DNA of 64,000 nucleotides, taken from positions 1-64,000 of the forward strand of contig NZ_JBEXCV010000024.1 of the NCBI RefSeq assembly GCF_040605455.1, in the 5' to 3' direction. The stretch comes from Embleya sp040605455. Lineage in GTDB: Bacteria > Actinomycetota > Actinomycetes > Streptomycetales > Streptomycetaceae. How positions within the stretch are numbered: the stretch's first letter is position 1; every line of letters starts with the position of its first letter. Below the pieces are notes generated by a model, which saw only the letters and a program-made list of their open reading frames with translations, was not told the origin of the DNA and searched no databases. Below are positions 51,123 through 60,311 of this stretch, piece by piece. A program made the translations under genes and the position numbers.

Positions 51123-51548
51123 TCAGCCCAACGCGCCGCGCTGTACGTGCAGGAAGCGCTCGCGGGCGGCGGGGGTCAGAGCCGGGCCGACCTGGTTGAT
51201 CAGCTCGGCCATCTCGAACGAGACCTGGCCGATATCGCACTCGCGCGAGGCCAGTACCAACAGCGAGGCGCCGTCGCTGACCTGCATGGAGAACATGAAC
51301 GCGCCGTTCATCTCGGTCAGGTTGCTCGCCACCGGGTCGGTGCCGAACAGACGCGCGGCGCCCGCCAGCAGGCTGACCAGACCGGAGGCGACCGCGCCGA
51401 GCTGGTCGGCGCGGTCCTGCGGCAGCGTGCTGGTGTTGGCCACCACGAGACCGTCCGCGGAGACCGCGACGGCGTGCAGTACCTCGGGCACCCGGGTGGC
51501 GAAATCGTTGAGCAGCCAGCTGAGATCGGCTGCGGTGGGGTGGGTCAC
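51123..51548 (-). CDS. Roadblock/LC7 domain protein (CvnB-like)
   Basis: A protein of 141 residues from GTG 51548 with AAGGAGAGATC upstream. The roadblock fold is seen in LSWLLNDFATRVPEVLHAVA, VSADGLVVANTSTLPQ and LGAVASGLVSLLAGAARLFG, with SRECDIGQVSFEMAELI at the end. In streptomycete conservons CvnB-type proteins sit between the sensor kinase CvnA and the DUF742 and GTPase proteins. Here the gene overlaps the kinase stop by 4 bases but no DUF742 or GTPase gene follows; a Liv-type transporter does. Confidence 0.92.
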   Translation of the reverse strand: MTHPTAADLSWLLNDFATRVPEVLHAVAVSADGLVVANTSTLPQDRADQLGAVASGLVSLLAGAARLFGTDPVASNLTEMNGAFMFSMQVSDGASLLVLASRECDIGQVSFEMAELINQVGPALTPAARERFLHVQRGALG

Positions 51549-54067
51549 GATCTCTCCTTGTGATCCGGTTCGCCGCCGCCGGGGCGGGGCGAGGGGGCGC
51601 GGCGGGCCCGGCTGTGCCCGATGCCCTGCGCGAAGGCGGACATGGCCGCGGACACCTGGCGGGCGTCGCGACGGTCCGGCGTGGTGTTCGCCCGGGCGGG
51701 TGTCCCGGTCGTGCCGACCAACGGCGCGGCGGGTGCGGCGGGGCTGCCCGGGTGCACGCTGGGCGTGTCCCGGCGAACCCGCAGCGGCAGGCCCGTGTTC
51801 GTGGTGCGGCTGGGCAGTGCCGAATCCTGGCTCGCACCCGTGGGCGCCTGCGGCTGCTCCGGGCGCTCGGCGGGTTCGGCCGAGCCCATCGGGGCGAGTG
51901 CGGGCGGGGTCGGGGCGGCGGGCGCGGGAGGGCGCTCGCCGGTGAAGCGCAGTCCCGAGGGCGCGGGCTCGCGCGGTCCGGGGGCGCCCGCGTCGCTGAC
52001 CGGTTGGGGTCGGGTCGGCGTGAAAACGTTCGCCACCGGCTCGAACGGGCCCGGGTCCGGATGGCCACCGGCCCGTACTCCCACGTCCAGCGCCCGGCCG
52101 GCGGCCGGCTGGGGAGCGATTTCGGGCTTGGGCACACCGCGGTGCCGGCCGGGGCGATCGCGGAAGACCACGATGTCCTCGGGCAGGCCCACCTCGGCCA
52201 CCGTGCCGCCCTGCGGTCCCGGGCTCAGGGTGATCGTGATGCCGTAGCGCGTGGCCAGGTGGCCGGCCACGGTCAGACCCATCGCGCGCACCGCGTGCAC
52301 GTCCAACTGGGCGGGCGAGGCGAGGCGTTCGTTGAACGCGGCCAGCCGCTCCGGGGTGATGCCCACGCCGGAGTCGGTCACGGTGAGCACGGCGCCGTCG
52401 CCGCGTCGGTTCGCCTGGAGTACCACCCAGGTCTCCGGGCGGCTGAACTTGGTCGCGTTGTCCAACAGTTCGGCGAGCAGGTGTGCGACGTCGTCGCGGG
52501 CCCGACCGGCGATCAGGATGCGCGGGTCCACCGCGCCCGGGTCCACCCGGGTGAACCGTTCGATGCGGCCGATCGCCGCGCGTGCGACGTCCAGGAGCAG
52601 CGCGTCCTCGCGCACGCGCGCGGTGCCCTCGCCGCCGAGCACCAGCAGACTGGTGTTGTTGCGGCCCATCCGCTGGACCAGGTGGTCGAGCGAGTACAGC
52701 CGCTTGAGGCGGTCCGGGTCGTGCTCGTGCGCCTCGGCCTCGTCGAGGACCTTGACCAGGCCGTCGGTGAGCCGTTGGTTGCGGCGCGCGAGGGCGACCA
52801 GCACGGTGGCGATACCGGCGCGCAGGACCGCCTGTTCGGCGGCGATCCGGACGGCGGCGGTGAAGACGGTGTTGAACGCCGAGCCCACCTCGGCGATCTC
52901 GTCCTTGCCGCGTACCTCGATGGGGGTGCCCGCGCGTTCGGCGATCTCGTCGGCGGTCGCGCCGTCGAGGGAGCGGCCCTGCTGGAGCTTGGCCACCGCG
53001 TCCGGCAAGCCGGTGTAGGCCACCTCGTGTGCGGTGTCGCGCAGGCGCAGCAGTTCGCGGGTCATCGGTCGACCCAGGCGCAGCACCAGGAGTACCGCGG
53101 CGGCCAGCGCGAGCAGCACCGCGGCGGCCTGCCCGATCGCCCACCAGCGGCGGTCGTCGCGTTCGTCGCTGACCGAGGAGAGCACCGCCGCGTCCACGCG
53201 TCGTTCGACGTCGCTGATCCGGGCGATCCGGTCCGCGGTCGCCTTGGTCCACACGTCCTGACTGATCAGGATGGGTGTGTCCACCTTGGCTCGGGAGACG
53301 GCGTCCTCGAGCTGGTGCACGGCCAGGATCTCCGGGCCGGTCTGGGCGAGTTCCAGCCAGCCCAGCCAGTCCGCGTCGGCGAGCGACTCGAAGGACGTCT
53401 CGCTCTCGTCGTAGCCGGTCCGGGTGGCCAGGATGTCCTGCTGTTGGGACGGCGAGATCCGGCTGGACGCCAAGGCGCGCAGGACCGCCGTCTGTTGTTG
53501 TCCCAGCCACTCCGTGGCGTGCGACAGAGCGGCGGCGGCGCGCAGGCGGTCCGAGTTGTCCGCGCCCGCGCCACCGGCCTGGGCCACGCTGTCGCGGTAG
53601 TCGAGCGCGTCCGCGATCAGGATGCGGTAGCGGAAGACGACGGCGGTCAGCGAGGTGCCCTTGGGCGCCTGGACCTGTTCGCGCAGCGCGGTCAGGTCGG
53701 TCAGACCCGCGTCCAGCCTGCGCAGTCGTTCCTTGGTGTTGCCGGGGATCGAGCCCAGGTCCTTGCGCAGCTTGCGGTAGCGCGTGGCGCTCTCGTCCGT
53801 CGCGGCGGTGCGCTGGTGGTACGTGACCAGCGCGCCGCTGCCGGCCTCCGGCCACAGCACCGCGGCGGCGGCGGCGCGTTCGCTCTGCAGGCGGTGCGCG
53901 AGTTCACCGGCCTCGGCGGAGACCTGGGTCAGCGAGCGTAGGCGGTTCGCGTCGAGGGCCTCGCCGGTCGTGGTGGATACGGCGAGGCCGGCGGAACCCA
54001 CCATCACGGTGAGCGGCACGGCGACGAGCAGGACGAGTTTCCGAGTGATGTTCAGGTCGTCCACCAC
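51545..54067 (-). CDS. Conservon-type sensor histidine kinase with NIT domain (CvnA-like)
   Basis: A protein of 840 residues from GTG 54067 (weak ribosome site). Helix 1 is KLVLLVAVPLTVMVGSAGLA. An extracellular NIT (nitrate/nitrite sensing-like) domain spans ~40-305, with RLQSERAAAAAVLW as its typical opening. Helix 2 (AIGQAAAVLLALAAAVLLVL) leads to a HAMP region. The dimerisation block has LYSLDHLVQRMGRNNTSLL, whose His is the candidate phospho-site. The ATPase has N-box LLAELLDNATKFS, G1 TVTDSGVGI and AMGLTVAGHLA. The last ~200 residues are Pro-rich and disordered. No response regulator is encoded nearby, as in conservons. Confidence 0.92.
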   Translation of the reverse strand: MVDDLNITRKLVLLVAVPLTVMVGSAGLAVSTTTGEALDANRLRSLTQVSAEAGELAHRLQSERAAAAAVLWPEAGSGALVTYHQRTAATDESATRYRKLRKDLGSIPGNTKERLRRLDAGLTDLTALREQVQAPKGTSLTAVVFRYRILIADALDYRDSVAQAGGAGADNSDRLRAAAALSHATEWLGQQQTAVLRALASSRISPSQQQDILATRTGYDESETSFESLADADWLGWLELAQTGPEILAVHQLEDAVSRAKVDTPILISQDVWTKATADRIARISDVERRVDAAVLSSVSDERDDRRWWAIGQAAAVLLALAAAVLLVLRLGRPMTRELLRLRDTAHEVAYTGLPDAVAKLQQGRSLDGATADEIAERAGTPIEVRGKDEIAEVGSAFNTVFTAAVRIAAEQAVLRAGIATVLVALARRNQRLTDGLVKVLDEAEAHEHDPDRLKRLYSLDHLVQRMGRNNTSLLVLGGEGTARVREDALLLDVARAAIGRIERFTRVDPGAVDPRILIAGRARDDVAHLLAELLDNATKFSRPETWVVLQANRRGDGAVLTVTDSGVGITPERLAAFNERLASPAQLDVHAVRAMGLTVAGHLATRYGITITLSPGPQGGTVAEVGLPEDIVVFRDRPGRHRGVPKPEIAPQPAAGRALDVGVRAGGHPDPGPFEPVANVFTPTRPQPVSDAGAPGPREPAPSGLRFTGERPPAPAAPTPPALAPMGSAEPAERPEQPQAPTGASQDSALPSRTTNTGLPLRVRRDTPSVHPGSPAAPAAPLVGTTGTPARANTTPDRRDARQVSAAMSAFAQGIGHSRARRAPSPRPGGGEPDHKERS

Positions 54068-54561
54068 CAGGTCGTAGCCGGGGTGGAACGAGGCAGGGAT
54101 ACGGAGTCGAGTATTCCGCTTGTCAAGTACGTCATTTTCCCGATGATTCGCACTTTCCGGTCTTGCGCTTTCGGTGACGCGGATCGCGTCCTATTCCGTG
54201 CACGACGGGCAGAGCCTAGCGGCATTCGCACGTGTGCTCGCAGTGCCTGGTGGGTAATGGGCCGGGAGCCCCGCATACGCCCCCGAATGTTGACAAGCGT
54301 AAGTTAACCCTGCGAAGGAATAACGATAGCGGGGCATCGCCGTACACACGGTGATATCACGGCATTTGGCCCCGGCGTCGCCAGTCGGGCCCTTATATCC
54401 GTATTTCACCCCCACCTTCCGATGCCCGTTTGCCAACCATTCGTTGGGATATACCGGATCGTTGCCTTCCGCTTATCGGTGTGTCGACCAACCGAATCGT
54501 CGTCGAGGACTGCCTAGACTGGACCGAGCCCGATCCAGGCGGACCGATTTGGGAGAGTCAC
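54068..54561. promoter_or_regulatory. 494-bp divergent region between sensor kinase and hexosaminidase genes
   Basis: Less GC-rich than the flanks, especially 54100-54340, and without a convincing gene. It holds both promoters. ACTGCCTAGACTGG near 54509-54522 resembles a DasR (dre) element, but with one base missing from the centre; TAGACT inside it could instead be a -10 box for the hexosaminidase gene. The hexosaminidase ribosome site GGGAGAG is at 54551-54557. Confidence 0.45.
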
Positions 54562-56208
54562 ATGTTGCGGCGACGCGCCCTGGCTTTTTTCCTCACCGTG
54601 CCGATCGCCGCCGTGGGGGCGGCCGTGTGGATCACCGACGCAGCCTCCTCCTCCGGCGGCACGCCGAAGGCCGACCCGAGCGGAGCCGGGGACCCCGGCC
54701 GGCCCGCCGCCGGCAGCGCCGAGGCCCGGGAACTGCCAAGCGGACCGCTTGAGGCCGACGCGCGTGGGCTCGTGCCGATCCCGGTCGAGGCGTTCGGCGG
54801 CCGGGGCCGACCGTGGATACCGGCCCGGGACACCCGGGTGCGGGCCGCGACCGAGGCCGCGCGGTCGGTCGCCGAACTCGTCGCCGCCGAACTGCGGGCC
54901 GCCACCGGCCTGCCGCTGCCCGTGGTGGTCGAGGCACACGCCGGCGCCGGCGCCGACATCGCGCTGACCCTGGACCCCGACCCCGCGGGCCGACCCGACG
55001 GCGACGAGGCGTACGAACTGGTCGTCACCGAGCGTGGCGCCACGATCCGGGCGGGTGCGCCGGTCGGCCTCTATCGGGGTGCCCAGACGCTGCGCCAACT
55101 GGTACCGGCCAAGCCGCCGTTCGAGCTGCGCGCGGCCGTGGTCCGGGACGCGCCCCGGTATCCGTACCGGGGCATCATGATCGACCTGGCCCGGCACTTC
55201 TATCCGCCCGCCGAGATGCGCCGGCTGATCGACCACCTCGCCGCCTACAAGTTCAACCACCTGCATCTGCACCTGACCGACGACCAGGGATGGCGGATCG
55301 CCATCGAGGGTCGGCCCAGGCTCACCGAAATCGGCGCGGCCACCCAGGTGGGCGGCGGGCCGGGAGGGTTCTGGACGGCGGCCGACTACCGCGCGGTGAT
55401 CGACTACGCGAGCGCGCGCTTCATCACCGTGGTGCCCGAGGTCGACATGCCCGGGCACACCAACGCGGCGATCGTCGCCTACCCGGAACTGGCCTGCGAC
55501 GGCAAACAGCACACCCCTTATACCGGCACCCAGGTCGGCTTCTCATCGCTGTGCATCGACGGCGAGGCCACCTACACGTTCCTGGACGAGGTGCTCGGCC
55601 GGCTCGCGGAACTCACCCCCGGGCCCTACCTGCATATCGGCGGCGACGAGGCGCACACCCTCAAGCCCGCGCAGTATCGGGCCTTCATGGCCCGCGCCCA
55701 GCCGCTCGTGGCCAAACACGGCAAACAGACCATGGCCTGGCACCAACTCGCCTCCGGCGACCCGGCGCCCGGCGCGATCCTGGAGTACTGGGGCGCGTCC
55801 AAACAGGACGCGGCCGAGGTCGCGGCCGCCGCGCGGGCCGGGCACAAGGTGGTGATGGCCCCGGCCGACCACGCCTACCTGGACATGAAGTACAGCGGCG
55901 GCGAGCGGCTCGGGGTGACCTGGGCCGGCACCGTCGACGTGCGGAAGTCCTACGAGTGGGAACCCTCGACGCACCTGCCCGGACTGCCCGCCGAGGCGGT
56001 GCTCGGAGTCGAGGGCGCGCTGTGGGGCGAGACGATCAAAAGCGTCGCGGACGCCGAGTATCTGCTCTTTCCGCGGATCGCTTCGGTCGCCGAGGCCGCC
56101 TGGTCCCGCCCGGAACGGCGCGACTGGGCGGACTTTCGGACCAGGGCCGCGGCGCACGAGGCGCGCTGGGACGCACAGGGCATCAACCACGCGCACAAGC
56201 TGACGTGA
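54562..56208 (+). CDS. Secreted beta-N-acetylhexosaminidase (GH20)
   Basis: A protein of 548 residues from ATG 54562. The signal peptide or anchor is RRRALAFFLTVPIAAVGAAV, followed by a Gly/Pro linker. The GH20b-like domain (~70-190) leads into the catalytic barrel, with GIMIDLARHFYPPAEMRRLI, HLHLHLTDDQGWRI, TVVPEVDMPGHTNAA and the catalytic Asp-Glu pair in YLHIGGDEAH. Trp-rich segments (ILEYWGAS; GVEGALWGETI) line the pocket. The enzyme removes terminal GlcNAc/GalNAc from chitobiose or glycans outside the cell and uses the substrate acetamido group. Chitin catabolism in streptomycetes is usually under DasR. Confidence 0.93.
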   Translation: MLRRRALAFFLTVPIAAVGAAVWITDAASSSGGTPKADPSGAGDPGRPAAGSAEARELPSGPLEADARGLVPIPVEAFGGRGRPWIPARDTRVRAATEAARSVAELVAAELRAATGLPLPVVVEAHAGAGADIALTLDPDPAGRPDGDEAYELVVTERGATIRAGAPVGLYRGAQTLRQLVPAKPPFELRAAVVRDAPRYPYRGIMIDLARHFYPPAEMRRLIDHLAAYKFNHLHLHLTDDQGWRIAIEGRPRLTEIGAATQVGGGPGGFWTAADYRAVIDYASARFITVVPEVDMPGHTNAAIVAYPELACDGKQHTPYTGTQVGFSSLCIDGEATYTFLDEVLGRLAELTPGPYLHIGGDEAHTLKPAQYRAFMARAQPLVAKHGKQTMAWHQLASGDPAPGAILEYWGASKQDAAEVAAAARAGHKVVMAPADHAYLDMKYSGGERLGVTWAGTVDVRKSYEWEPSTHLPGLPAEAVLGVEGALWGETIKSVADAEYLLFPRIASVAEAAWSRPERRDWADFRTRAAAHEARWDAQGINHAHKLT

Positions 56209-56347
56209 CGCGGGGGCCGCGGCAGCGGCCGGGCACGTACGGGCCGCGTGCTCGGGTGGCCCGATGGGCCGAGGGCGAGGCCGCCGCGAGTGGTGCTCGG
56301 CGTGCGCCGGGTTGCCCTCGGAAACCGGACAGGCCGAGTGCGCGGGC

Positions 56348-57568
56348 TCAGCGGCGGACCGCGCCCGCGGTCAGGGCGACGATCGCGACCAGTACCGCCG
56401 GGATGGCCAACGCCGTGGTCAAGCTGGTGTGGTGGGCGATGAAGCCGATCACCGGCGGGCCGGCGAGCAGCCCGATGTAGGCGATGCCGGTCACCCGCGA
56501 GATGGCCCACGCGGCGGGCACCCCCGGGGTGTTGCCGGCCGCGCTGAACGTCACCGGGGCGACCGGGGCCACCCCGACGCCGAACAGCGTGAATCCGAGC
56601 ACCGACACCGCCGGCCACGGCGTGGCCAGCGCGAGCGCCATGCCCAGTGCCCCGATCAGCGCGCCGATCCGCAACACCCGTACCGGACCGAACCGTTCCA
56701 CCACCCGATCGCCCGCGAACCGGCCGGCCGCCATCGCCACCGACATGCCCGCGAAGCCCAGCCCGGCGACGCCCGCGGAACTGTCCAGCGTCTCGCGCAG
56801 ATGTACCCCGCTCCAGTCGGCGACCGCGCCCTCGCCGACGAACGAACACAGCCCGATCAGGGCGAGCAGGACCACCGCGCGATAGCCGGCGAGCAGCCGG
56901 ACCAGCCCGCCCGTGGTCGGCACGGTCGACTCGGCGGCCTCGTCCGGCTGCGCCGGCGGGCGCACGTGTGGATCGTCCGCGACGCCCAGTAGCGCGCGCG
57001 AACTCGCCCAGACCGCGATCGCGAGCACGAGCGCCATCACCGACAGATGCACCCTGGGCGTGATCCCCAGGGCCGCCGCGCCGGAGCCGACCAGCGCGCC
57101 GAACAGCCCGCCGAGGCTGTAGCCGCCGTGCAGGCCGTTCATGATCGGCCGGCGCAACTGCTGCTCGATCGCGACACCCTGTGCGTTCGCCGTGACATCG
57201 GTGAACCCCATCAGCGCGCCCAGGACCAGCAGACCGACCGCCAGCGAGGGCAGGTTCCAGGCGAACGCGGGCAGGAACAGTGCCAGACACCCGCCGATCA
57301 CCGACACCCGCGCGACTCGCTTGCTGCCCCAGCGCCCGGCGGCGGTGCCCGCGAGCTGAACCGCCACCAACGCGCCCACCGGCGAGCCGAGCAGGGCCAG
57401 CCCCAACTGCGCGTCGTCGAGTTCCAGATCCTGCTTGAACTGCGGGATCCGGGCCAGGAAGTCAGCCACCGCGGCGCTGAACGCGAAGAACACCGACAGC
57501 GTGGCCCAGCGCGCCTGTTGCAGGCGCTCGACGGACAACTGCCCGGTCGTTCCCCCCGGGGCGCTCAC
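56348..57568 (-). CDS. MFS transporter
   Basis: A protein of 406 residues with twelve predicted helices from GTG 57568, which overlaps the stop of the dsbA-like gene (GTGA). It shows RWATLSVFFAFSAAVADFLA, RIPQFKQDLELDDAQLGLAL, GFTDVTANAQGVAIEQQ and GFAGMSVAMAAGRFAGDRVV with FGPVRVLRIGALIG. The topology resembles the FucP/YbjJ-like group of sugar or small-molecule carriers. The substrate is unknown. Coupling to a FrnE-type oxidoreductase is unusual and suggests joint expression. Confidence 0.88.
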   Translation of the reverse strand: MSAPGGTTGQLSVERLQQARWATLSVFFAFSAAVADFLARIPQFKQDLELDDAQLGLALLGSPVGALVAVQLAGTAAGRWGSKRVARVSVIGGCLALFLPAFAWNLPSLAVGLLVLGALMGFTDVTANAQGVAIEQQLRRPIMNGLHGGYSLGGLFGALVGSGAAALGITPRVHLSVMALVLAIAVWASSRALLGVADDPHVRPPAQPDEAAESTVPTTGGLVRLLAGYRAVVLLALIGLCSFVGEGAVADWSGVHLRETLDSSAGVAGLGFAGMSVAMAAGRFAGDRVVERFGPVRVLRIGALIGALGMALALATPWPAVSVLGFTLFGVGVAPVAPVTFSAAGNTPGVPAAWAISRVTGIAYIGLLAGPPVIGFIAHHTSLTTALAIPAVLVAIVALTAGAVRR

Positions 57569-58269
57569 ACCGCGCAGGAACCGTCGGCGCACGCGTCGCC
57601 GTCGTCCGCCGCCTGCCCGGCCGCAGCCGACTCGTCGCTTTGCTCCCGTACCTGCTCCAGGACCTGGAGGAACGTGGACGCCTCCTGGGCGCCCTGCACC
57701 GCCCACTTGCCCTCGAACACGAACGTCGGTACGGCGGTGACACCCATCTCCTGCGCCTCGGCGATCTCGCGCCGGACCTCGTCGGTGCCCTCGTCGGAGT
57801 CGAGGAAGGCGACCACGCGGTCGCGGTCCAGGCCGGCCTCGACCGCGAACTCGGTCAATCGGGCGTGGTCGGCGACGTTCTCGCCCTCGGCGAAGTACGC
57901 CGCGAGCAGCCGATCCTTGAGCGCGGCCTGGGCCGCCGGGCCGAACTCGGTCAGCGCGAGCCACAACACCCGGTGTGCGGTCAGCGTGTTCACCGACAGG
58001 GCCCGGGTGAAGTCGAACGCGATGCCCTCGGCGGTGCCCACGTCGGCGAGCCGCGCGTTCATCCCGTCGAGGTTGGCCGCGCCGAACTTCTCGGCGAGCC
58101 GCTCACGCAGCGGCGACGGCTCCGTGGGCGTGCTCGGGTCCAGCTGGTAGGGACGGTACGTGACCCGGATGTCCTCGGCGCCCGGGAACGTCGCGAGCGC
58201 GCGCTCGAAGCGGCGTTTCCCGACGTAGCACCATGGACACGCGATATCGCTGTAGATCTCGACCTTCAC
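57565..58269 (-). CDS. DsbA-family oxidoreductase, FrnE-like
   Basis: A cytoplasmic thioredoxin-fold protein of 234 residues, GTG 58269 with GGAGAG upstream. The active site is SDIACPWCYVGKRRFE (CPWC). The cis-Pro loop is GVTAVPTFVFEGKWAVQGAQ. The last residues end in C-ADGS-C, a CX4C pair like the one in Deinococcus FrnE, where extra cysteines exchange disulfides with the active site. It probably acts in thiol redox balance or as a 2-hydroxychromene-type isomerase-like enzyme. No signal peptide is present. Confidence 0.9.
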   Translation of the reverse strand: MKVEIYSDIACPWCYVGKRRFERALATFPGAEDIRVTYRPYQLDPSTPTEPSPLRERLAEKFGAANLDGMNARLADVGTAEGIAFDFTRALSVNTLTAHRVLWLALTEFGPAAQAALKDRLLAAYFAEGENVADHARLTEFAVEAGLDRDRVVAFLDSDEGTDEVRREIAEAQEMGVTAVPTFVFEGKWAVQGAQEASTFLQVLEQVREQSDESAAAGQAADDGDACADGSCAV

Positions 58270-58354
58270 TTGCTCTCCGGCTTCCTTGCTCGGTGGTCGC
58301 GGGCACTCGGCGCACAGCGGCGACGGCGCCCCGGGACACGGGGATCCACAGAAC

Positions 58355-58389
58355 GGACGTACCGATGGTCACGGCGGCGGACGTACCGA
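58355..58389. promoter_or_regulatory. Direct repeat GGACGTACCGA in a divergent promoter
   Basis: Two identical 11-bp copies (58355-58365 and 58379-58389) start 24 bases apart, about two helix turns plus three bases, between the FrnE-like gene and the TIGR03086 gene. This could be a regulator site. No regulator gene is near. Confidence 0.3.
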
Positions 58390-58533
58390 CAAGGGAACAT
58401 ACGTGCAGCCGCCAAACATTCCCCAACCGACCGTATCCCCCGGGTGGGCCCGGGCGTAGCCTGACCGCTGCCCTCGTGCGTCACCCCCAAAGCACGCCGT
58501 GTCAGCGCGGCGTCAGCTCTCGAAGGAGCCCTC

Positions 58534-59073
58534 GTGGACCAGATAACCCAGTACAAGCGCGCCGTCGACGCCTTCCGCCCGCTGCTTGCCGAGGTCGACG
58601 ACGCCAAGCTCGGACTCGCGTGTCCGTGTGACGAATGGGACGTACGGGGTCTGCTCGACCACGCCACCGGTGCCCAGCGCGGCCTCGCGGCGGCCCTGAC
58701 CGGGCCGACCGAGCCGGTCTCCGAAGACCCCCGGGAGGACTTCGAGGCGGTGGTCGAGACGATGCTGGCGACCTTCACACCGGAGCGGATCGCCGCGTCG
58801 ATCAAGACCCCGTTCGGCGATCGGACCGGCGGCTTCCTGCTCGCCCTGGCCACCGGCGACATCTTCGTGCACGCGTGGGACCTGGCCCGGGCGCTGGGCA
58901 AGCCGACCGACCTGGACCCCGAGCTCGCCGAGACGCTCCTGGAGCGCATGCGCAGTACCCTCCCGGACGCCGCGCGCGGCGAGGGCCGCGCGTTCGGCAA
59001 GGAACAGCCGGTCGCCGAGGACGCGTCGGCCGCGGATCGGCTTGCCGCGTTCACCGGTCGCGCGGTGAACTGA
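58534..59073 (+). CDS. TIGR03086 family metal-binding protein (DinB/maleylpyruvate-isomerase fold)
   Basis: A protein of 179 residues from GTG 58534 with AAGGAG at 58523-58528. It belongs to the actinobacterial TIGR03086 group: LACPCDEWDVRGLLDHATG and a late GDIFVHAWDLARALG supply the His residues of the four-helix metal site. Relatives use mycothiol or a divalent metal, but for this group no reaction is established. It is probably cytoplasmic and transcribed alone or with the downstream hydrolase. Confidence 0.88.
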   Translation: MDQITQYKRAVDAFRPLLAEVDDAKLGLACPCDEWDVRGLLDHATGAQRGLAAALTGPTEPVSEDPREDFEAVVETMLATFTPERIAASIKTPFGDRTGGFLLALATGDIFVHAWDLARALGKPTDLDPELAETLLERMRSTLPDAARGEGRAFGKEQPVAEDASAADRLAAFTGRAVN

Positions 59074-59212
59074 GCCTCGATCGACCCGCCGGGCACCGGA
59101 CATCCCGGACAAGCCCTACCGGACGCGGCAACTGACGGCTCGTCAGGCTGCGCGCCGGGTGGTCGGCGGTGTATGCACGTCAACGCACACCCCCAGTCGA
59201 TCGGGAGTATCG

Positions 59213-60148
59213 ATGAGCACGTCGCAGCACGAGCACGGCCGGATGGATCCGCCTCGCGTCCAGGAGGTGGCCGACGGAGCGTACGCGTACATCCAGCCGG
59301 ACGGCACCTGGTGGATCAACAACACCGGCTTCCTGGTCGGTCCGGAGGGCGTCGTCGCGATCGACGGTTGCGCCACCGAGGCCCGGACCCGGATGTTCCA
59401 GGAGACCATCGCCAAGCACACCGACGCCCCGGTGCGCACCCTGATCAACACGCACCACCACGGCGACCACACGAACGGGAACTACCTGTTCGAGTCGGCC
59501 ACCATCGTGGCGCACGAGAACACCCGGGCCGAGATCCTCAAACTCGGCATCATGGAGGTCGAGCAGATCTGGCCGGGCGTCGGCTGGGGCGGTCTGCGCG
59601 CGGTGCCGCCGTTCCTGACCTTCACCGACAGCGTCACCGTGTACGCGGGCGAACTGCGGGCACAGGTACGGCACTTCGGTCCGGCGCACACCTCGAACGA
59701 CTCGGTGGTGTGGCTGGAGGAGCAGGGCGTCCTGTACACGGGCGACCTGATCTTCAACGGCGGCACGCCGTTCCTGCTGATGGGTTCGCCCGCCGGCTAC
59801 CTCGAAGTGCTGGAGCGCATCAAGGAGTTGGGTGCGACCACGCTGGTCCCCGGGCACGGTGAGGTGTGTGGCCCCGAGCAGATCGACTACGCGATCGGGT
59901 ACACGAACTTCCTCCTGGAGACCGCCCGCAAGGGCCTGGAAGCGGGCCTGGACCCGCTGAGCGTGGCGCGCGAGACGGACCTGGGCGAGTACGCGGCGCT
60001 GTCCGACTCGGAGCGGATCGTCGGCAACCTGCACCGGGCGTACGCGGAGCTGAACGGGGCGGAGCGGGCCGCGTCGATAGACATCTACGGTGCGCTCGGT
60101 GACATGGTCGCGTTCAACGATGGCAAGCCGCTTTCCTGCTACGCGTGA
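59213..60148 (+). CDS. Metallo-beta-lactamase-fold hydrolase
   Basis: A protein of 311 residues from ATG 59213 with GGGAG at 59202-59206. The zinc motif is TLINTHHHGDHTNGN, followed by FGPAHTSNDSVVWL, LYTGDLIFNGGTPF and LVPGHGEVCGPE, which together give the binuclear site. It resembles the cyclase/quinoprotein-relay-like MBL group found near oxidative catabolism genes rather than true beta-lactamases. There is no signal peptide. The substrate is unknown. The downstream region carries a tandem palindromic repeat. Confidence 0.88.
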   Translation: MSTSQHEHGRMDPPRVQEVADGAYAYIQPDGTWWINNTGFLVGPEGVVAIDGCATEARTRMFQETIAKHTDAPVRTLINTHHHGDHTNGNYLFESATIVAHENTRAEILKLGIMEVEQIWPGVGWGGLRAVPPFLTFTDSVTVYAGELRAQVRHFGPAHTSNDSVVWLEEQGVLYTGDLIFNGGTPFLLMGSPAGYLEVLERIKELGATTLVPGHGEVCGPEQIDYAIGYTNFLLETARKGLEAGLDPLSVARETDLGEYAALSDSERIVGNLHRAYAELNGAERAASIDIYGALGDMVAFNDGKPLSCYA

Positions 60149-60160
60149 CGGTTTGGCTGA

Positions 60161-60311
60161 CCTCATGCGCCGGTCGGGCTGGGTTGGCCTCAAGCGCCGG
60201 CCGGGCTGCTTGGCCTCAAGCGCCGGCCGGGCTGGGTGGCCTCAAGCGCCGGCCGGGCTGATTTGGCCTCAGTGTCGGCCGGGCTGAGTGGCTCAAGTGC
60301 CGGTCGGGCTG
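60161..60311. repeat. Six tandem copies of a 21-bp palindromic intergenic element
   Basis: The unit CCTCAAGCGCCGGCCGGGCTG recurs at 60161, 60188, 60214, 60240, 60267 and 60291 with spacings of 24-27 bases. The middle copies are identical and the outer ones degenerate. Each has a GCCGGC core and near-inverted ends. Very similar single elements (TCAAGCGCCGGACGGGC-type) are widely scattered in Streptomyces intergenic regions. As a cluster it may terminate transcripts or bind a nucleoid protein. Confidence 0.9.

Noticed and set aside
54509..54522. Firm DasR (dre) site before the hexosaminidase gene
   Set aside because: The sequence shares CTAGAC and ACTG with the dre consensus but lacks one central base and the right arm is poor. 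It is kept only as a possible site.
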